DNA from: Clostridiales bacterium FE2011
GTDB lineage: Bacteria > Bacillota > Clostridia > Christensenellales > Aristaeellaceae
Assembly (NCBI GenBank): GCA_017569305.1
Contig: CP069418.1
Location: 2,046,001 to 2,110,000, forward strand
Direction: 5' to 3'
Length of the DNA stretch: 64,000 bases
The notes beneath the pieces are model-generated. The model did not search any database, was not told the DNA's origin, and was given only the letters and a program-made list of their open reading frames with translations. The first letter of the stretch is position 1; every line of letters starts with the position of its first letter. This document shows positions 14,805 to 22,687 of the stretch, piece by piece. Made by a program: the position numbers and the translations under genes.

Positions 14805-15947
14805 GTGAGACGAACTGTGAAAGTTTTATTGATATTCCTGGTTTTCATCCTGGCGATTGCTTCTTCTTCCCTGGCGGAACCGCTGGGTTTCGGCTTTGTA
14901 AATGCCCGGGATGTGGCGCTGAGAGGGGTCATGGGCGGCACCATTATGGACCGCCTGCCGAAGGGTACCTGCGTATGGATCCGTGACGTACGGATGGACC
15001 GGGCAGGGAAAAAGTGGTATGAGATCAACGCCAAAGCGGGCGTGAATGAGGACGGAACGGAAAAAGAGCATACAGGCTGGATGCGGGCGGAGTTCATTGA
15101 CGCCGGAGACTCCCTCTGGCGTGAAGTGGAGTCCGTGGCTGCCTCGGATGCGGGCATGCTCGCCCTGCGGACGGACGGCACTGTGGAACAGGCCGGTCAG
15201 TCCGGGGAAAATGCCGGGCAGGATCTGCGCGGATGGGCAAAGGTCCTCAGCGATATCCAGCAGGTGGGTGTCTGCGCGAACGGACAGGCCTGCTACGCTG
15301 TGGGCCGGGACGGCACCTGCTACCATTCCGCGGATGACGGGGAAAACCATACGGAAAGGATCTATACCGCCGGCGGAAAACAGCGGGTCTGGGAGATCAC
15401 CACGGATTACCAGCTGAAAACCGGTGACAGTACCCTGAACTGGATTTACCCGGAGAATCTCGGTCCGGAACAGCTGTCCCATGTGACGGCTGTGGCGGAC
15501 AATGCCAGCAGGCTCCTGCTGCTTACGGACGACGGAAGGGTCTTTGCGGCGGGCTGGCAGCAGGACGGGGAAGAAGAACCGGAACCGGACTGGGAGAAAT
15601 GGACGGATGTGGTCAGCCTGGAGGCGGCCTCCTGCCGCTTCACGGAGGACGGAAAAATCCGCTCCGCCTGCGCGGCGGTCCGGAAGGACGGCACCGTACT
15701 GGCAGCTCCCGTGGAACTGTCTGACCTGATTGGTTCCTGGACGGATATGGCGAAAATTGTCATCGGGGAAAACTGGGTGCTGGGCCTGAAACGGGATGGC
15801 ACAGTGCTTTCCGCCGGGCTGGCCGGGGCAAACCCGCCGGACGTTTCCGGCTGGTCGGATATCATGGATCTCGGCACCGGCCGGGACTACTGTGTCGGCG
15901 TGAAAAGCAGCGGTTCCCTGGTCTTCGCCGGGGATCATGTGTTCTGA
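14805..15947 (+). CDS. Secreted RCC1-like repeat protein with SH3-like N-terminal domain
   Basis: About 380 residues with a signal peptide (hydrophobic VKVLLIFLVFILAIASSSLA). An SH3-like stretch follows (VMGGTIMDRLPKGTCVWIRD ... GWMRAEFI), then repeats with the RCC1-like pattern of LLTDDGRVFAAGW, AVRKDGTVLAAPV, LKRDGTVLSAGL and VKSSGSLVFAGD. Such propellers are common on the surface of gut Clostridia. GTG 14805 is chosen because GGAGG (14792-14796) is 8 bases away. An ATG at 14799 and a GTG at 14787 are in frame but too close to a ribosome binding site. The gene ends next to REP palindrome 1, which also works as its terminator. Confidence 0.75.
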   Translation: MRRTVKVLLIFLVFILAIASSSLAEPLGFGFVNARDVALRGVMGGTIMDRLPKGTCVWIRDVRMDRAGKKWYEINAKAGVNEDGTEKEHTGWMRAEFIDAGDSLWREVESVAASDAGMLALRTDGTVEQAGQSGENAGQDLRGWAKVLSDIQQVGVCANGQACYAVGRDGTCYHSADDGENHTERIYTAGGKQRVWEITTDYQLKTGDSTLNWIYPENLGPEQLSHVTAVADNASRLLLLTDDGRVFAAGWQQDGEEEPEPDWEKWTDVVSLEAASCRFTEDGKIRSACAAVRKDGTVLAAPVELSDLIGSWTDMAKIVIGENWVLGLKRDGTVLSAGLAGANPPDVSGWSDIMDLGTGRDYCVGVKSSGSLVFAGDHVF

Positions 15948-15956
15948 ACAAACTAA

Positions 15957-15999
15957 GCAACAAGACAAGGGGACGGTTCTTTTGTCTTGTTGCTTTTTT
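15957..15999 (+). repeat. REP palindrome 1 (left outer), doubles as terminator
   Basis: GCAACAAGACAA (15957-15968) and TTGTCTTGTTGC (15982-15993) enclose the core GGGGACGGTTCT, then TTTTTT follows. The same core flanks the transposase gene on both sides. Confidence 0.9.
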
Positions 16000-16034
16000 A
16001 GTTTTTCAATGTTTTTCATGGCGTATTCTGAAGA

Positions 16035-16072
16035 GCAAGACGAAAGAACCGTCCCCTTGTCTTGCTTTTTTT
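16035..16072. repeat. REP palindrome 2 (left inner), inverted
   Basis: GCAAGAC (16035-16041) / GTCTTGC (16059-16065) enclose AGAACCGTCCCC, the reverse complement of the core of palindrome 1. Confidence 0.88.
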
Positions 16073-16144
16073 ATTTTGTTCGCCTTGACAAAGCAATAGG
16101 GGTTTCATATCATTTTTTTGACTGTGTGAAAGGAGAATACCGCT

Positions 16145-16894
16145 ATGGCCAGACAAGCGAGAAGAAAATCATCGACCGGCCTGTATCATGTGATGATGCG
16201 GGGTGCTGACAGACGCATCCTGTTTGCTGACGACCAGGACAATCTTGGCTTTTTGCTGAGTCTGAAACGCGCCAAGAAAGCAAGCGGTTTCAAATTATAT
16301 GCCTATTGCCTGATGGGAAACCATGTTCATTTGTTGATGAAAGAGGAAGAAGAGCCACTTGAGATTGTAATTAAGCGCCTTGGAGTGTCTTATGTATATC
16401 ACTATAATGAAAAATATGATTTACTGGGACATCTGTTTCAGGATCGGTACAGGAGTGAACCGGTAGAAACGACAGCATATTTTCTGGATGTGCTGCGATA
16501 TATCTGCCAGAACCCTGTGAAGGCGGGGCTGAGCCGCAATCCGATGGAATACCGCTGGCTTGGATGTGCAGGAGTAAAAGATGAGTTTGCTCTGACGGAT
16601 GATATAAGCTATTATACTGATCTGAGTGGTAATGAACTTCTTACATTTGTAAACGGAAATTGTGAAGAGGATCATCTGGAAGAATCGTACAGAAGAAGAA
16701 TGACGGATCGGGATGCGATCAGTAAATTGTGCAAAGTCTGTGAATGTGAGCATGTACAGGAAATTGAAGGCTGGCCGAAACAGAGACGTGATGAAGCAAT
16801 AAAAAAAGCGTTGAAGGCTGGTTTGTCTATCCGTCAGATTTCTCGGTTGACTGGGATCAGCAAGGCTGTTATTGAATGGGTCAGGCGTGGATGA
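16145..16894 (+). CDS. REP-associated tyrosine transposase (Y1, IS200-like)
   Basis: The 249-residue protein has the HUH endonuclease marks. YHVMMRGADRR lies near the N-terminus, YCLMGNHVHLLMK holds the His-hydrophobic-His metal site (about residue 58), and FLDVLRYICQNPVKAG holds the candidate catalytic Tyr (about 120). A C-terminal helix-turn-helix-like segment (GLSIRQISRLTGISKAVIEWV) is typical of the larger Firmicute members. It nicks and joins single-stranded DNA. AAAGGAG supports the ATG. The coding region is intact, so it may be active. Confidence 0.92.
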   Translation: MARQARRKSSTGLYHVMMRGADRRILFADDQDNLGFLLSLKRAKKASGFKLYAYCLMGNHVHLLMKEEEEPLEIVIKRLGVSYVYHYNEKYDLLGHLFQDRYRSEPVETTAYFLDVLRYICQNPVKAGLSRNPMEYRWLGCAGVKDEFALTDDISYYTDLSGNELLTFVNGNCEEDHLEESYRRRMTDRDAISKLCKVCECEHVQEIEGWPKQRRDEAIKKALKAGLSIRQISRLTGISKAVIEWVRRG

Positions 16895-16905
16895 ATTCCA
16901 GGGAA

Positions 16906-16934
16906 CAAGACAAGGGGACGGTTCTTTTGTCTTG
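16906..16934. repeat. REP palindrome 3 (right inner)
   Basis: CAAGACAA / TTGTCTTG around GGGGACGGTTCT, the same orientation as palindrome 1. Confidence 0.9.
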
Positions 16935-16958
16935 CTCAATCAAAGAATGAATGAAATG

Positions 16959-16993
16959 CAACAAGACAAAAGAACCGTCCCCTTGTCTTGTTG
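16959..16993. repeat. REP palindrome 4 (right outer), inverted
   Basis: CAACAAGACAA / TTGTCTTGTTG around AGAACCGTCCCC, the same orientation as palindrome 2. It ends 19 bases before the flavodoxin start codon. Confidence 0.9.
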
Positions 16994-17011
16994 AGCAGGG
17001 AGGAAAAAACT

Positions 17012-17458
17012 ATGAAAACTGCAATCGTGTTTTATTCCGAGCATCATGGAAATACCCGGAAACTGCTGGACGCCATCGCGGAAAAGAACGACGTTACCCT
17101 GATTGACGTGACCAAAGTGCAGAAGGCAGATCTGTCCGGTTATGACCGGATCGGCCTGGCCTCCGGCATCTATTACGGCGGCTACGCGAAACAGGTGCTG
17201 GCTTTTGCCCAGGAGTGCCTGCCGGAGGGGAAAAACGTCTTCCTCATCTATACCCAGGGCGCCAAGAAGGGTGATTTCCTGAAGACGATCCGCCAGGTGG
17301 TGGAGGCGAAAAAGTGCACGCTGATCGGCTCCTATTGGTGCCAGGGCTTTGACACCTTCGGCCCCTTCAAGCTGGTGGGCGGTATCGCCAAGGATCATCC
17401 CACCGCGGAGGAAATCAGCGCCGCCGTGAAATTCTATGAAGAACTGCCGCAGCAATAA
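17012..17458 (+). CDS. Flavodoxin-family protein
   Basis: The 148-residue protein begins MKTAIVFYSEHHGNTRKLLD, the flavodoxin FMN phosphate loop (S-x-x-x-G-N-T). GIYYGGYAKQVL and YTQGAKKGDFLK follow at the places of the other FMN loops. It is a small soluble electron carrier or flavoprotein. GGGAGG lies 8 bases upstream of the ATG. Because REP palindrome 4 ends just ahead, no separate promoter is visible close by; transcription may come from upstream of the RAYT unit or from within it. Followed at 18 bp by the LytTR gene. Confidence 0.87.
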   Translation: MKTAIVFYSEHHGNTRKLLDAIAEKNDVTLIDVTKVQKADLSGYDRIGLASGIYYGGYAKQVLAFAQECLPEGKNVFLIYTQGAKKGDFLKTIRQVVEAKKCTLIGSYWCQGFDTFGPFKLVGGIAKDHPTAEEISAAVKFYEELPQQ

Positions 17459-17476
17459 GCATCGGAGAAAAGCACA

Positions 17477-17911
17477 ATGAAGGTTGAGGTAAAGCGTATT
17501 CGCCCGGATGAGGAGGAAAACGCCATCATCCGGGTGGCAGAGCTTACGGACAGTATCCGGAGCGCGGTGGACCTGCTGGAGAACCAGTGCCGGACGGTGC
17601 CGGTTCAGGCGGAAGGCAAAACCATGATGTGCCGCACGGACCAGATCTACTATATTGAGTCTGTGGACAAGCGCTCCTTTGTGTATACCAAGGGCGGCTG
17701 CTATGAGACGAAGTACCGGCTGTATGAGCTGGAAGAATTGCTGGACAGCCGCTTTCTCCGCAGTGCCAAGGCGATGATCGTCAATATCCGGAAGATCCGC
17801 TCCGTCAAAAGCGAGCTGAACGGCCGGATGAGGGCGGAACTGCTGAACGGGGAACAGATCATTATTTCCCGGGGCTACGTGAAGGAACTGAAGGAGAAAC
17901 TGGGGGTGTAA
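17477..17911 (+). CDS. LytTR-domain DNA-binding regulator
   Basis: The 144-residue protein is a stand-alone LytTR domain. Residues about 45-144 include IYYIESVDKRSFVYT, YRLYELEELLDSRFLRSAKAMIVN and ISRGYVKELKEKLG, all typical of LytTR. There is no receiver domain, so it is not a classic response regulator. Such proteins pair with a DUF3021 membrane protein encoded next to them, as here (2 bp gap), and usually control nearby ABC transporters. The ABC genes at 18715 and 19614 fit as targets. Confidence 0.9.
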   Translation: MKVEVKRIRPDEEENAIIRVAELTDSIRSAVDLLENQCRTVPVQAEGKTMMCRTDQIYYIESVDKRSFVYTKGGCYETKYRLYELEELLDSRFLRSAKAMIVNIRKIRSVKSELNGRMRAELLNGEQIIISRGYVKELKEKLGV

Positions 17912-17913
17912 GC

Positions 17914-18348
17914 ATGAAGAAGTGGAAAATTATTTTCAGCCAGACGCTGATGATCTCCACCGGCATCCTGTTCGGCGTGGGCGTACAGGGCCTGATTAAC
18001 CATCTGAATACCGGCGCTGAAATGCTCCGGTGGCAGTGGTATATTCCCCTGTCCATTATCCTGACCGGCTTCCTGTGTTCCCTGGCGACGTTGTTTCTTC
18101 TGGAGGACGAGGGAAAAAGCGTCTCCCGGTCCAGGCTCCGGATTGTGCTCCATTTCCTTTTCCTGTTCCTGGTGGTGGCCGGCTGCGGTTATCTCTTCGG
18201 CTGGTATGAAACCGCCGGGGAACTGGCCGTGATCGGCGGCATGTATGTGCTGATTTACGGTTTCGTCTGGCTCGGTTCCCTGTGGATGAACAAGGCGGAT
18301 GAAAAGAAAATCAACGAAGCGATCAACGAGATCCGGGACGAGGAATAA
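17914..18348 (+). CDS. DUF3021 family membrane protein
   Basis: The 144-residue protein has four membrane segments (about 8-26, 44-65, 78-96 and 103-125) and a charged C-terminal tail (MNKADEKKINEAIN). Position directly after a stand-alone LytTR gene is diagnostic of DUF3021, which is thought to restrain or sense for its LytTR partner. Nothing shows the signal. The stop is followed by heptamer repeats rather than a terminator. Confidence 0.85.
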   Translation: MKKWKIIFSQTLMISTGILFGVGVQGLINHLNTGAEMLRWQWYIPLSIILTGFLCSLATLFLLEDEGKSVSRSRLRIVLHFLFLFLVVAGCGYLFGWYETAGELAVIGGMYVLIYGFVWLGSLWMNKADEKKINEAINEIRDEE

Positions 18349-18714
18349 ACTCAATTCAGAATTCAGAATTAAGAATTCAGAATTTGAGGCATCTCTGGAC
18401 AAGAGGTGTTCCTGTGAATGGAAGATTTACATCTCCGGAGGAGATTCTTCAACGCGGGCACAAGTGCCCTTATTCAGAATGACAGTGTGGTTTTACGGAG
18501 CCCCTATCAAGTTCCGGCTGCGTACAGGAACGATACCTGCACGCTTTGGGTAATCCCATGTGTTTGCATATCACCAATTATGAATTATGAATTGTGAATT
18601 ATGAATTAAATCTGCAGGTTGGTCGCATGAAAATGCATGTTGGTCGATCTGCTCTTTTTTTCTGCCTTTTTTTCTGTTAGGGTACATCCGTACCAAGCAG
18701 AAGGAGGCCTGAAG
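18349..18714. repeat. Intergenic repeats between the LytTR pair and the ABC operon
   Basis: This 366-bp gap holds two AATTCnn heptamer tracts (18351-18387 and 18573-18610) on either side of a dispersed repeat at about 18410-18545. The latter, read on the minus strand, matches the repeat near 55107-55175 (TGTCATTC, then AAGGGCAC and GTGCCCGC, then GAATCTCCTCCGG). No gene was found here. Confidence 0.7.
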
Positions 18715-19617
18715 ATGGACAAGGCAATTACGGTGGATCACCTGATGAAAAAGTATAAGGAGCATACCGCGGTGGACGGGATCTCCTTTGAAGTCGGCAG
18801 CGGAGAGTTCTTCTCCCTGCTGGGGGAAAACGGCGCGGGGAAGACGACAACGATCAACATCCTCTGCACGATCCTGGATAAAACCGCCGGCAGCGTGAAA
18901 GTTTATGATCACGAGCTGGGCAGGGAGGATGACGCGATCCGGAACCTGATCGGCATCGTGTTCCAGAATTCCGTGCTGGACCGGGAGCTGACCGTGAAGG
19001 AAAACCTCTTCACCCGGGGCAGTTACTACGGCCTGAACAAAAAGCAGGTCCTGCAGCGCATCGAGCCTTTCATGGAAGGCTTTGAGCTGAATGAGATCTG
19101 GAACCGGAAGTACGACCGGCTCTCCGGCGGACAGCGCCGCCGGGTGGACATCGTCCGGGCCCTGATCAACCAGCCGAAGATCCTCTTCCTGGATGAGCCC
19201 ACCACCGGCCTGGATCCCAAGTCCCGCCGGATGATCTGGAATCACATCCGGAAGCTGCGGGAAGAGCAGAACATGACCATCTTCCTCACCACCCACTACA
19301 TGGAGGAAACCGCGGAAGCGGACCGGGTGGTCATCCTGGACAAGGGGCATGTGATTGCCTCCGGCTCTCCCTCGGAGCTGAAGAGCCGCCATACCTCCCC
19401 GAAGCTGGTATGGTACGCGGAACAGAATGAAGCCCGCAGCAGCCTGCTGGACGGCTGCGTCTGGACCTACGAGGCGGACCACTACAACGTTTACTACGCG
19501 GATTCCGTGACGGACTTCCTCTACAGGAACCGGGAGCAGATCACGGATTATGAAGTGCTCAAGGGCACCATGGACGACGTATTCCTTAACCTGACCGGAA
19601 GGGAGATGGCAGTATGA
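18715..19617 (+). CDS. ABC transporter ATP-binding protein
   Basis: The 300-residue protein has Walker A GENGAGKTTT (near 40), the Q-loop (FQNSVLD), signature LSGGQRRRVDI (near 140), Walker B ILFLDEPTTGLD and a switch His in LTTHYMEE. The C-terminal 80 residues (after about 220) are of the drug/multidrug ABC-2 type (DrrA/CcmA-like). It powers the membrane partner encoded by the next gene, which overlaps by 4 bp (ATGA). AAGGAGG precedes ATG 18715. Confidence 0.93.
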   Translation: MDKAITVDHLMKKYKEHTAVDGISFEVGSGEFFSLLGENGAGKTTTINILCTILDKTAGSVKVYDHELGREDDAIRNLIGIVFQNSVLDRELTVKENLFTRGSYYGLNKKQVLQRIEPFMEGFELNEIWNRKYDRLSGGQRRRVDIVRALINQPKILFLDEPTTGLDPKSRRMIWNHIRKLREEQNMTIFLTTHYMEETAEADRVVILDKGHVIASGSPSELKSRHTSPKLVWYAEQNEARSSLLDGCVWTYEADHYNVYYADSVTDFLYRNREQITDYEVLKGTMDDVFLNLTGREMAV

Positions 19618-20534
19618 AGATGTATCTGGGACTGACAAAGCGCAACATGCTGGTTTATTTCAAGGACAGGCAGGCGATCCTTTTCTCGCTGCTGACTTCC
19701 GTTATCGTGTTTGTTCTGTACCTGCTGTTCCTCCGGAATACCTTTGTGGATGCAATCAACCAGGCTCTGGCGGAAATGCCGATGGTCCGGGAACTGGTGA
19801 TGGACGATGACCTGAATATGTTCACGGACATCAAGCTCCTGGTGGGCATCCTCGGATCCGCGGCAATCACCGTGCCCTTCAGCTGCCTGCGCACCGTGAC
19901 CAGCGACCGAGAAACCCGGGTGGATCAGGATATCCTGGCTACGCCGGTGAGCCGGGGACAGATCGTGCTGGCTTACTTCACCGCTTCCGCCCTGTCCGCC
20001 ATCGTGATGACCTCTGTGATCCTCACCGCGGGCCTGGTGATCCTGCAGCTGCGGGGGAACCTGTACCTGGGCCTGAGGGGCATCCTCGGCGCCTACGGCG
20101 TGACTGCCCTGGGATGCGTTTCCTCCACCGCCCTGTTCATGAACATTGTGCTGTTCTTCCGCTCCGGCTCCGCGTCTTCCGCCTTCTTCGGTATCCTGTC
20201 CGCTGTGTCCGGTTTTGTGATCGGCGCCTATATTCCGGTTTCCCAGTTCTCCGGCGGCGTCAGGACAGTGTGCAACCTGTTCCCGGCCAGCCACATCACC
20301 ATCCTGCTTCGGAATGTGCTGCTGGGCGGCGTGCTGGGCCACATTGACGACGGTATCGGCGGCCTGGACCAGGGCAGGTTCGTTCAGGTCCTGAAGGACG
20401 TCTTCACCTTCAAGGCGGATATGTTCGGCAGCAGCCTGAACACAACGGCCATGCTCTCCTTCGTCCTGGCAATCCTCACCCTCAGCCTTATCGTGATGGT
20501 ATACACTTATTCAAAGAACTATAAGAAAAAGTAA
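19614..20534 (+). CDS. ABC-2 type transporter permease
   Basis: The 306-residue protein has about six membrane segments with a large outside loop after the first (FVDAINQALAEMPMVREL) and the ABC-2 pattern of a conserved GAYIPVSQFSGGVRTVCNLFPASHI region (near 210-235). It pairs with the upstream ATPase to export an unknown substrate such as a peptide or lipid-like drug. Start and stop overlap in ATGA with the ATPase gene. It is likely controlled by the LytTR/DUF3021 pair upstream, by analogy to such clusters. Confidence 0.9.
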   Translation: MKMYLGLTKRNMLVYFKDRQAILFSLLTSVIVFVLYLLFLRNTFVDAINQALAEMPMVRELVMDDDLNMFTDIKLLVGILGSAAITVPFSCLRTVTSDRETRVDQDILATPVSRGQIVLAYFTASALSAIVMTSVILTAGLVILQLRGNLYLGLRGILGAYGVTALGCVSSTALFMNIVLFFRSGSASSAFFGILSAVSGFVIGAYIPVSQFSGGVRTVCNLFPASHITILLRNVLLGGVLGHIDDGIGGLDQGRFVQVLKDVFTFKADMFGSSLNTTAMLSFVLAILTLSLIVMVYTYSKNYKKK

Positions 20535-20606
20535 TCATTCATAAGAAAATCATGAGTAACGTGGAATAAGCCTGATAGTAATACTTATCCTAAATGCAGT
20601 ATGAAG

Positions 20607-20884
20607 CAAAAAAGTGTCATTCCGAGCGGAACGAAGTGAAGAGAGGGCGAACCTCTGAGGGCAGCCAGTGGCTGAAATTCGTAAGAGGGTTTGTAGCGCC
20701 TGGAGAAAGAGCCAGTGGCTCTTTCTCAGCGGAAAACGGGCGGCAGCCCCGAGAGGTCAACCGAAAGGGAGTGAGCTCTCTAGTGGAGAGTCGCGACCTT
20801 TGAGGTTGCGGATATCCCTTAATAGAAATATAGTAAGGGATTCCTCCACTACGGCCACGCCTCCGGTCGGAATGACACTCTTAT
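20607..20884. repeat. Composite dispersed repeat with CAGTG-loop palindromes, copy 1
   Basis: The stretch begins CATTCCGAGCGGAACGAAG and contains palindromes with a CAGTG or TAGTG centre: CAGC-CAGTG-GCTG (20662-20674), a 10-bp stem GAGAAAGAGC / GCTCTTTCTC (20703-20727) and CTCTC-TAGTG-GAGAG (20776-20790). A related copy lies at 58163-58400. Short frames here are not genes. Confidence 0.7.
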
Positions 20885-21934
20885 TCATTGGGGCTCCGCA
20901 GGAGCCTCTTTTGCATACTTTTCTGCGAGAATCATAGAGTACTTCCTAAGTTTGTCTAAAAGCGTTTCCGGCCCGGTAACCGTTACAATATCGCCGAACT
21001 GGAGCACCCAGCGCTCCATATCATATTCCGGCACATACACCACGCAGTCCAGGTCCCCGTCCTTCCGGCGGGTAAAGGTTACGCCCCGGCCGAAGGCGTC
21101 GATGATTTCCCGCACTGCCCGGGGCTTGGCGATAAAGGTGATCCGCTCCGGCGTGCCGAAGGCCATGTTGATGTTGTGGCTCATGTATTCCTGGATATCA
21201 AAGCCGGCCCGGAAGCCTTCCAGCTCCCGGACGGGCTTCACCGCTTCCTTCCGGATCTTCACTTCCGTCATCCGGTCAATGCGGTAGTTGGTCAGGCTGT
21301 TGTATTTGTTGTTGCTGCAGATCAGGAAATAAAATCCGTTGCGCACCACCATGGCGTAGGGGTTCAGGATCTGGGGACCGGCGGAGGAAGCGGCGGAGGG
21401 CTCCAGGGTGAAGTCCGGCCCCAGGTAGCAGTAAACGGTGGATATTTTCTTTTGCTCTTCAATGGCTTTGTTGATCAGTTCAATGTTGCTGAACAGCTCC
21501 GGGTTCCCGGGCTCGTTCCCGGAAAGGCGGCGCACCTTGGCCAGGGAGCCGGTCCGGCGCAGTTGCTTTCCGCCGAGGGTGACCAGCTTGCCGATCAGCT
21601 CATCCCGCTGGGTGTGGGGCACATTGCGGCTGAAGAGGATTCCGTCAATCAGCCAGCGCAGCTCCGCGGTGGAGAACTCATGGTCATAGTAGACGTTGGA
21701 GTGATAGGAGCGCTTGTCCTCATCTCCGTCCTCCGGCTCTTTCTCCAGGTTGACGGAGCGGACCCGGCTGTTCAGCGGATCGTCCAGCAGGTCCCCCAGG
21801 GCGCGGCTGACCGTGCCCCGGTCCACGCCCAGGCGCTGCACCAGGTCCTTCTGGCGCATGGGATGCTCGCTGTCCGTTTCCTCCTTCAGGATCTGAAGCA
21901 GCTGAAAGTGGAGGTACTTTTTCTGGTTGTTCAT
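20885..21934 (-). CDS. WYL-domain transcriptional regulator
   Basis: The 349-residue protein has an N-terminal winged helix (about 8-60, QKDLVQRLGVDRGTVSRALGDL) and a WYL domain (about 160-260), with LNPYAMVVRNGFYFLICSN, YRIDRMTEVKI and a C-terminal WCX-like part (about 270-335). WYL regulators sense nucleotides or other small ligands and can activate or repress. Its promoter region shares a 22-bp element with the region upstream of the peptide cassette at 27703, so it may control that cassette and itself. The gap to the upstream GNAT gene is 91 bp and holds its own promoter. Confidence 0.88.
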   Translation of the reverse strand: MNNQKKYLHFQLLQILKEETDSEHPMRQKDLVQRLGVDRGTVSRALGDLLDDPLNSRVRSVNLEKEPEDGDEDKRSYHSNVYYDHEFSTAELRWLIDGILFSRNVPHTQRDELIGKLVTLGGKQLRRTGSLAKVRRLSGNEPGNPELFSNIELINKAIEEQKKISTVYCYLGPDFTLEPSAASSAGPQILNPYAMVVRNGFYFLICSNNKYNSLTNYRIDRMTEVKIRKEAVKPVRELEGFRAGFDIQEYMSHNINMAFGTPERITFIAKPRAVREIIDAFGRGVTFTRRKDGDLDCVVYVPEYDMERWVLQFGDIVTVTGPETLLDKLRKYSMILAEKYAKEAPAEPQ

Positions 21935-21994
21935 GCCCCTTTAACCTCTCTTATTCCATAACGAAAACACCGTATCACGGATAGACTTTTCTGG

Positions 21995-22023
21995 ATTTTA
22001 ACAAGAATGGGGCAAAATTACAA
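21995..22023 (-). promoter_or_regulatory. Promoter of the WYL regulator
   Basis: On the minus strand TTGTAA, a 17-bp spacer and TAAAAT. The -35 and spacer lie in the element TTGTAATTTTGCCCCATT, shared with 27703-27724. Confidence 0.55.
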
Positions 22024-22027
22024 CATT
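22006..22027. repeat. Shared 22-bp element, copy at the WYL promoter
   Basis: AATGGGGCAAAATT, one variable base, CAACATT. All fixed bases match the copy at 27703-27724. It overlaps the WYL promoter and the end of the GNAT gene. Confidence 0.6.
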
Positions 22028-22676
22028 ATTGCGCGACAACGCCGTCAGACCGGTGCCTTGTCGGATGCGGACTGTACTCGTAGATGGTCATGCACTTTCC
22101 TTCGGGCATGGTGACCATTCCGGTGGGCACAAAGCCGCGCCTCATATAAAAGAGATTGACCCGGTCGTTATCATCGGAGGCGGTGGTTAAACTGACGCAG
22201 TCGTAGGTGTTGTAGTCCGGCATGGCCTTGACGCGTTCCAGCATTTCCGTTCCGGTGCCGTTTCCCCGCATGTCCGGATACAGGCAGAAGGAACCCAGCT
22301 CGATATATTTACGTGTACGGACCCTTGTCTTTTCCTTTCGGCAGGATTCATGCAATCGCTTTACATTTTGATACAGGGAAGGCTTGCGCAGGAGCAGGGA
22401 AAACGCGCTGCACAGGAACAGGAAAGGCCTGTTGTTGATGACGTTGACCGGCACCTGCGAGGTGCTGTCCATATAGGACAGCAGCCCGACAAGCTTGCCA
22501 TTCTCCTCGGCGATGACGATACCGGCACTTGGGTTTTCCAGGTATTCCCGGTAAATGGCCTTCATGAAAGGCAGCCCCAGCATGGAAAGAAAGTAATCCG
22601 GAAAGGAGTCCCGGTGCAGCCGTGCCATTTCCCCGATCAGTTTCCGGTCTCCCGGATTGATTTCCCTGATAATCAT
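22026..22676 (-). CDS. GNAT family N-acetyltransferase (peptide cassette)
   Basis: The 216-residue protein is a GNAT with the acetyl-CoA loop MRGNGTGTEML (near 135) and a late YMRRGFVPTGMV strand. It is longer than a minimal GNAT and has a basic insert (RKEKTRVRTRKY). ATG 22676 is chosen over a GTG 15 bases upstream, since GAGGG lies at good distance. It is the last gene of the peptide cassette, 11 bp after the nucleotidyltransferase gene, so it may acetylate the peptide or confer self-protection; that is inference from position only. Confidence 0.8.
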   Translation of the reverse strand: MIIREINPGDRKLIGEMARLHRDSFPDYFLSMLGLPFMKAIYREYLENPSAGIVIAEENGKLVGLLSYMDSTSQVPVNVINNRPFLFLCSAFSLLLRKPSLYQNVKRLHESCRKEKTRVRTRKYIELGSFCLYPDMRGNGTGTEMLERVKAMPDYNTYDCVSLTTASDDNDRVNLFYMRRGFVPTGMVTMPEGKCMTIYEYSPHPTRHRSDGVVAQ

Positions 22677-22687
22677 CGTTTTTTCCC

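Larger units (their letters stand above)
15957..16993 (+). mobile_element. RAYT unit: transposase gene with two flanking REP pairs
   Basis: A Y1 transposase gene is bracketed by two palindromes on each side that share a GGGGACGGTTCT core, each pair arranged core-plus then core-minus. REP-associated tyrosine transposases live next to such palindromes and are thought to mobilise them. The unit lies between a secreted protein gene and the flavodoxin gene; base composition inside is clearly AT-richer than its neighbours. Confidence 0.85.

Noticed and set aside
20594..20937. Short frames in the repeat region after the ABC permease
   Set aside because: They consist of dispersed repeat sequence with no ribosome binding site; the same repeat elsewhere is not open in the same frame.
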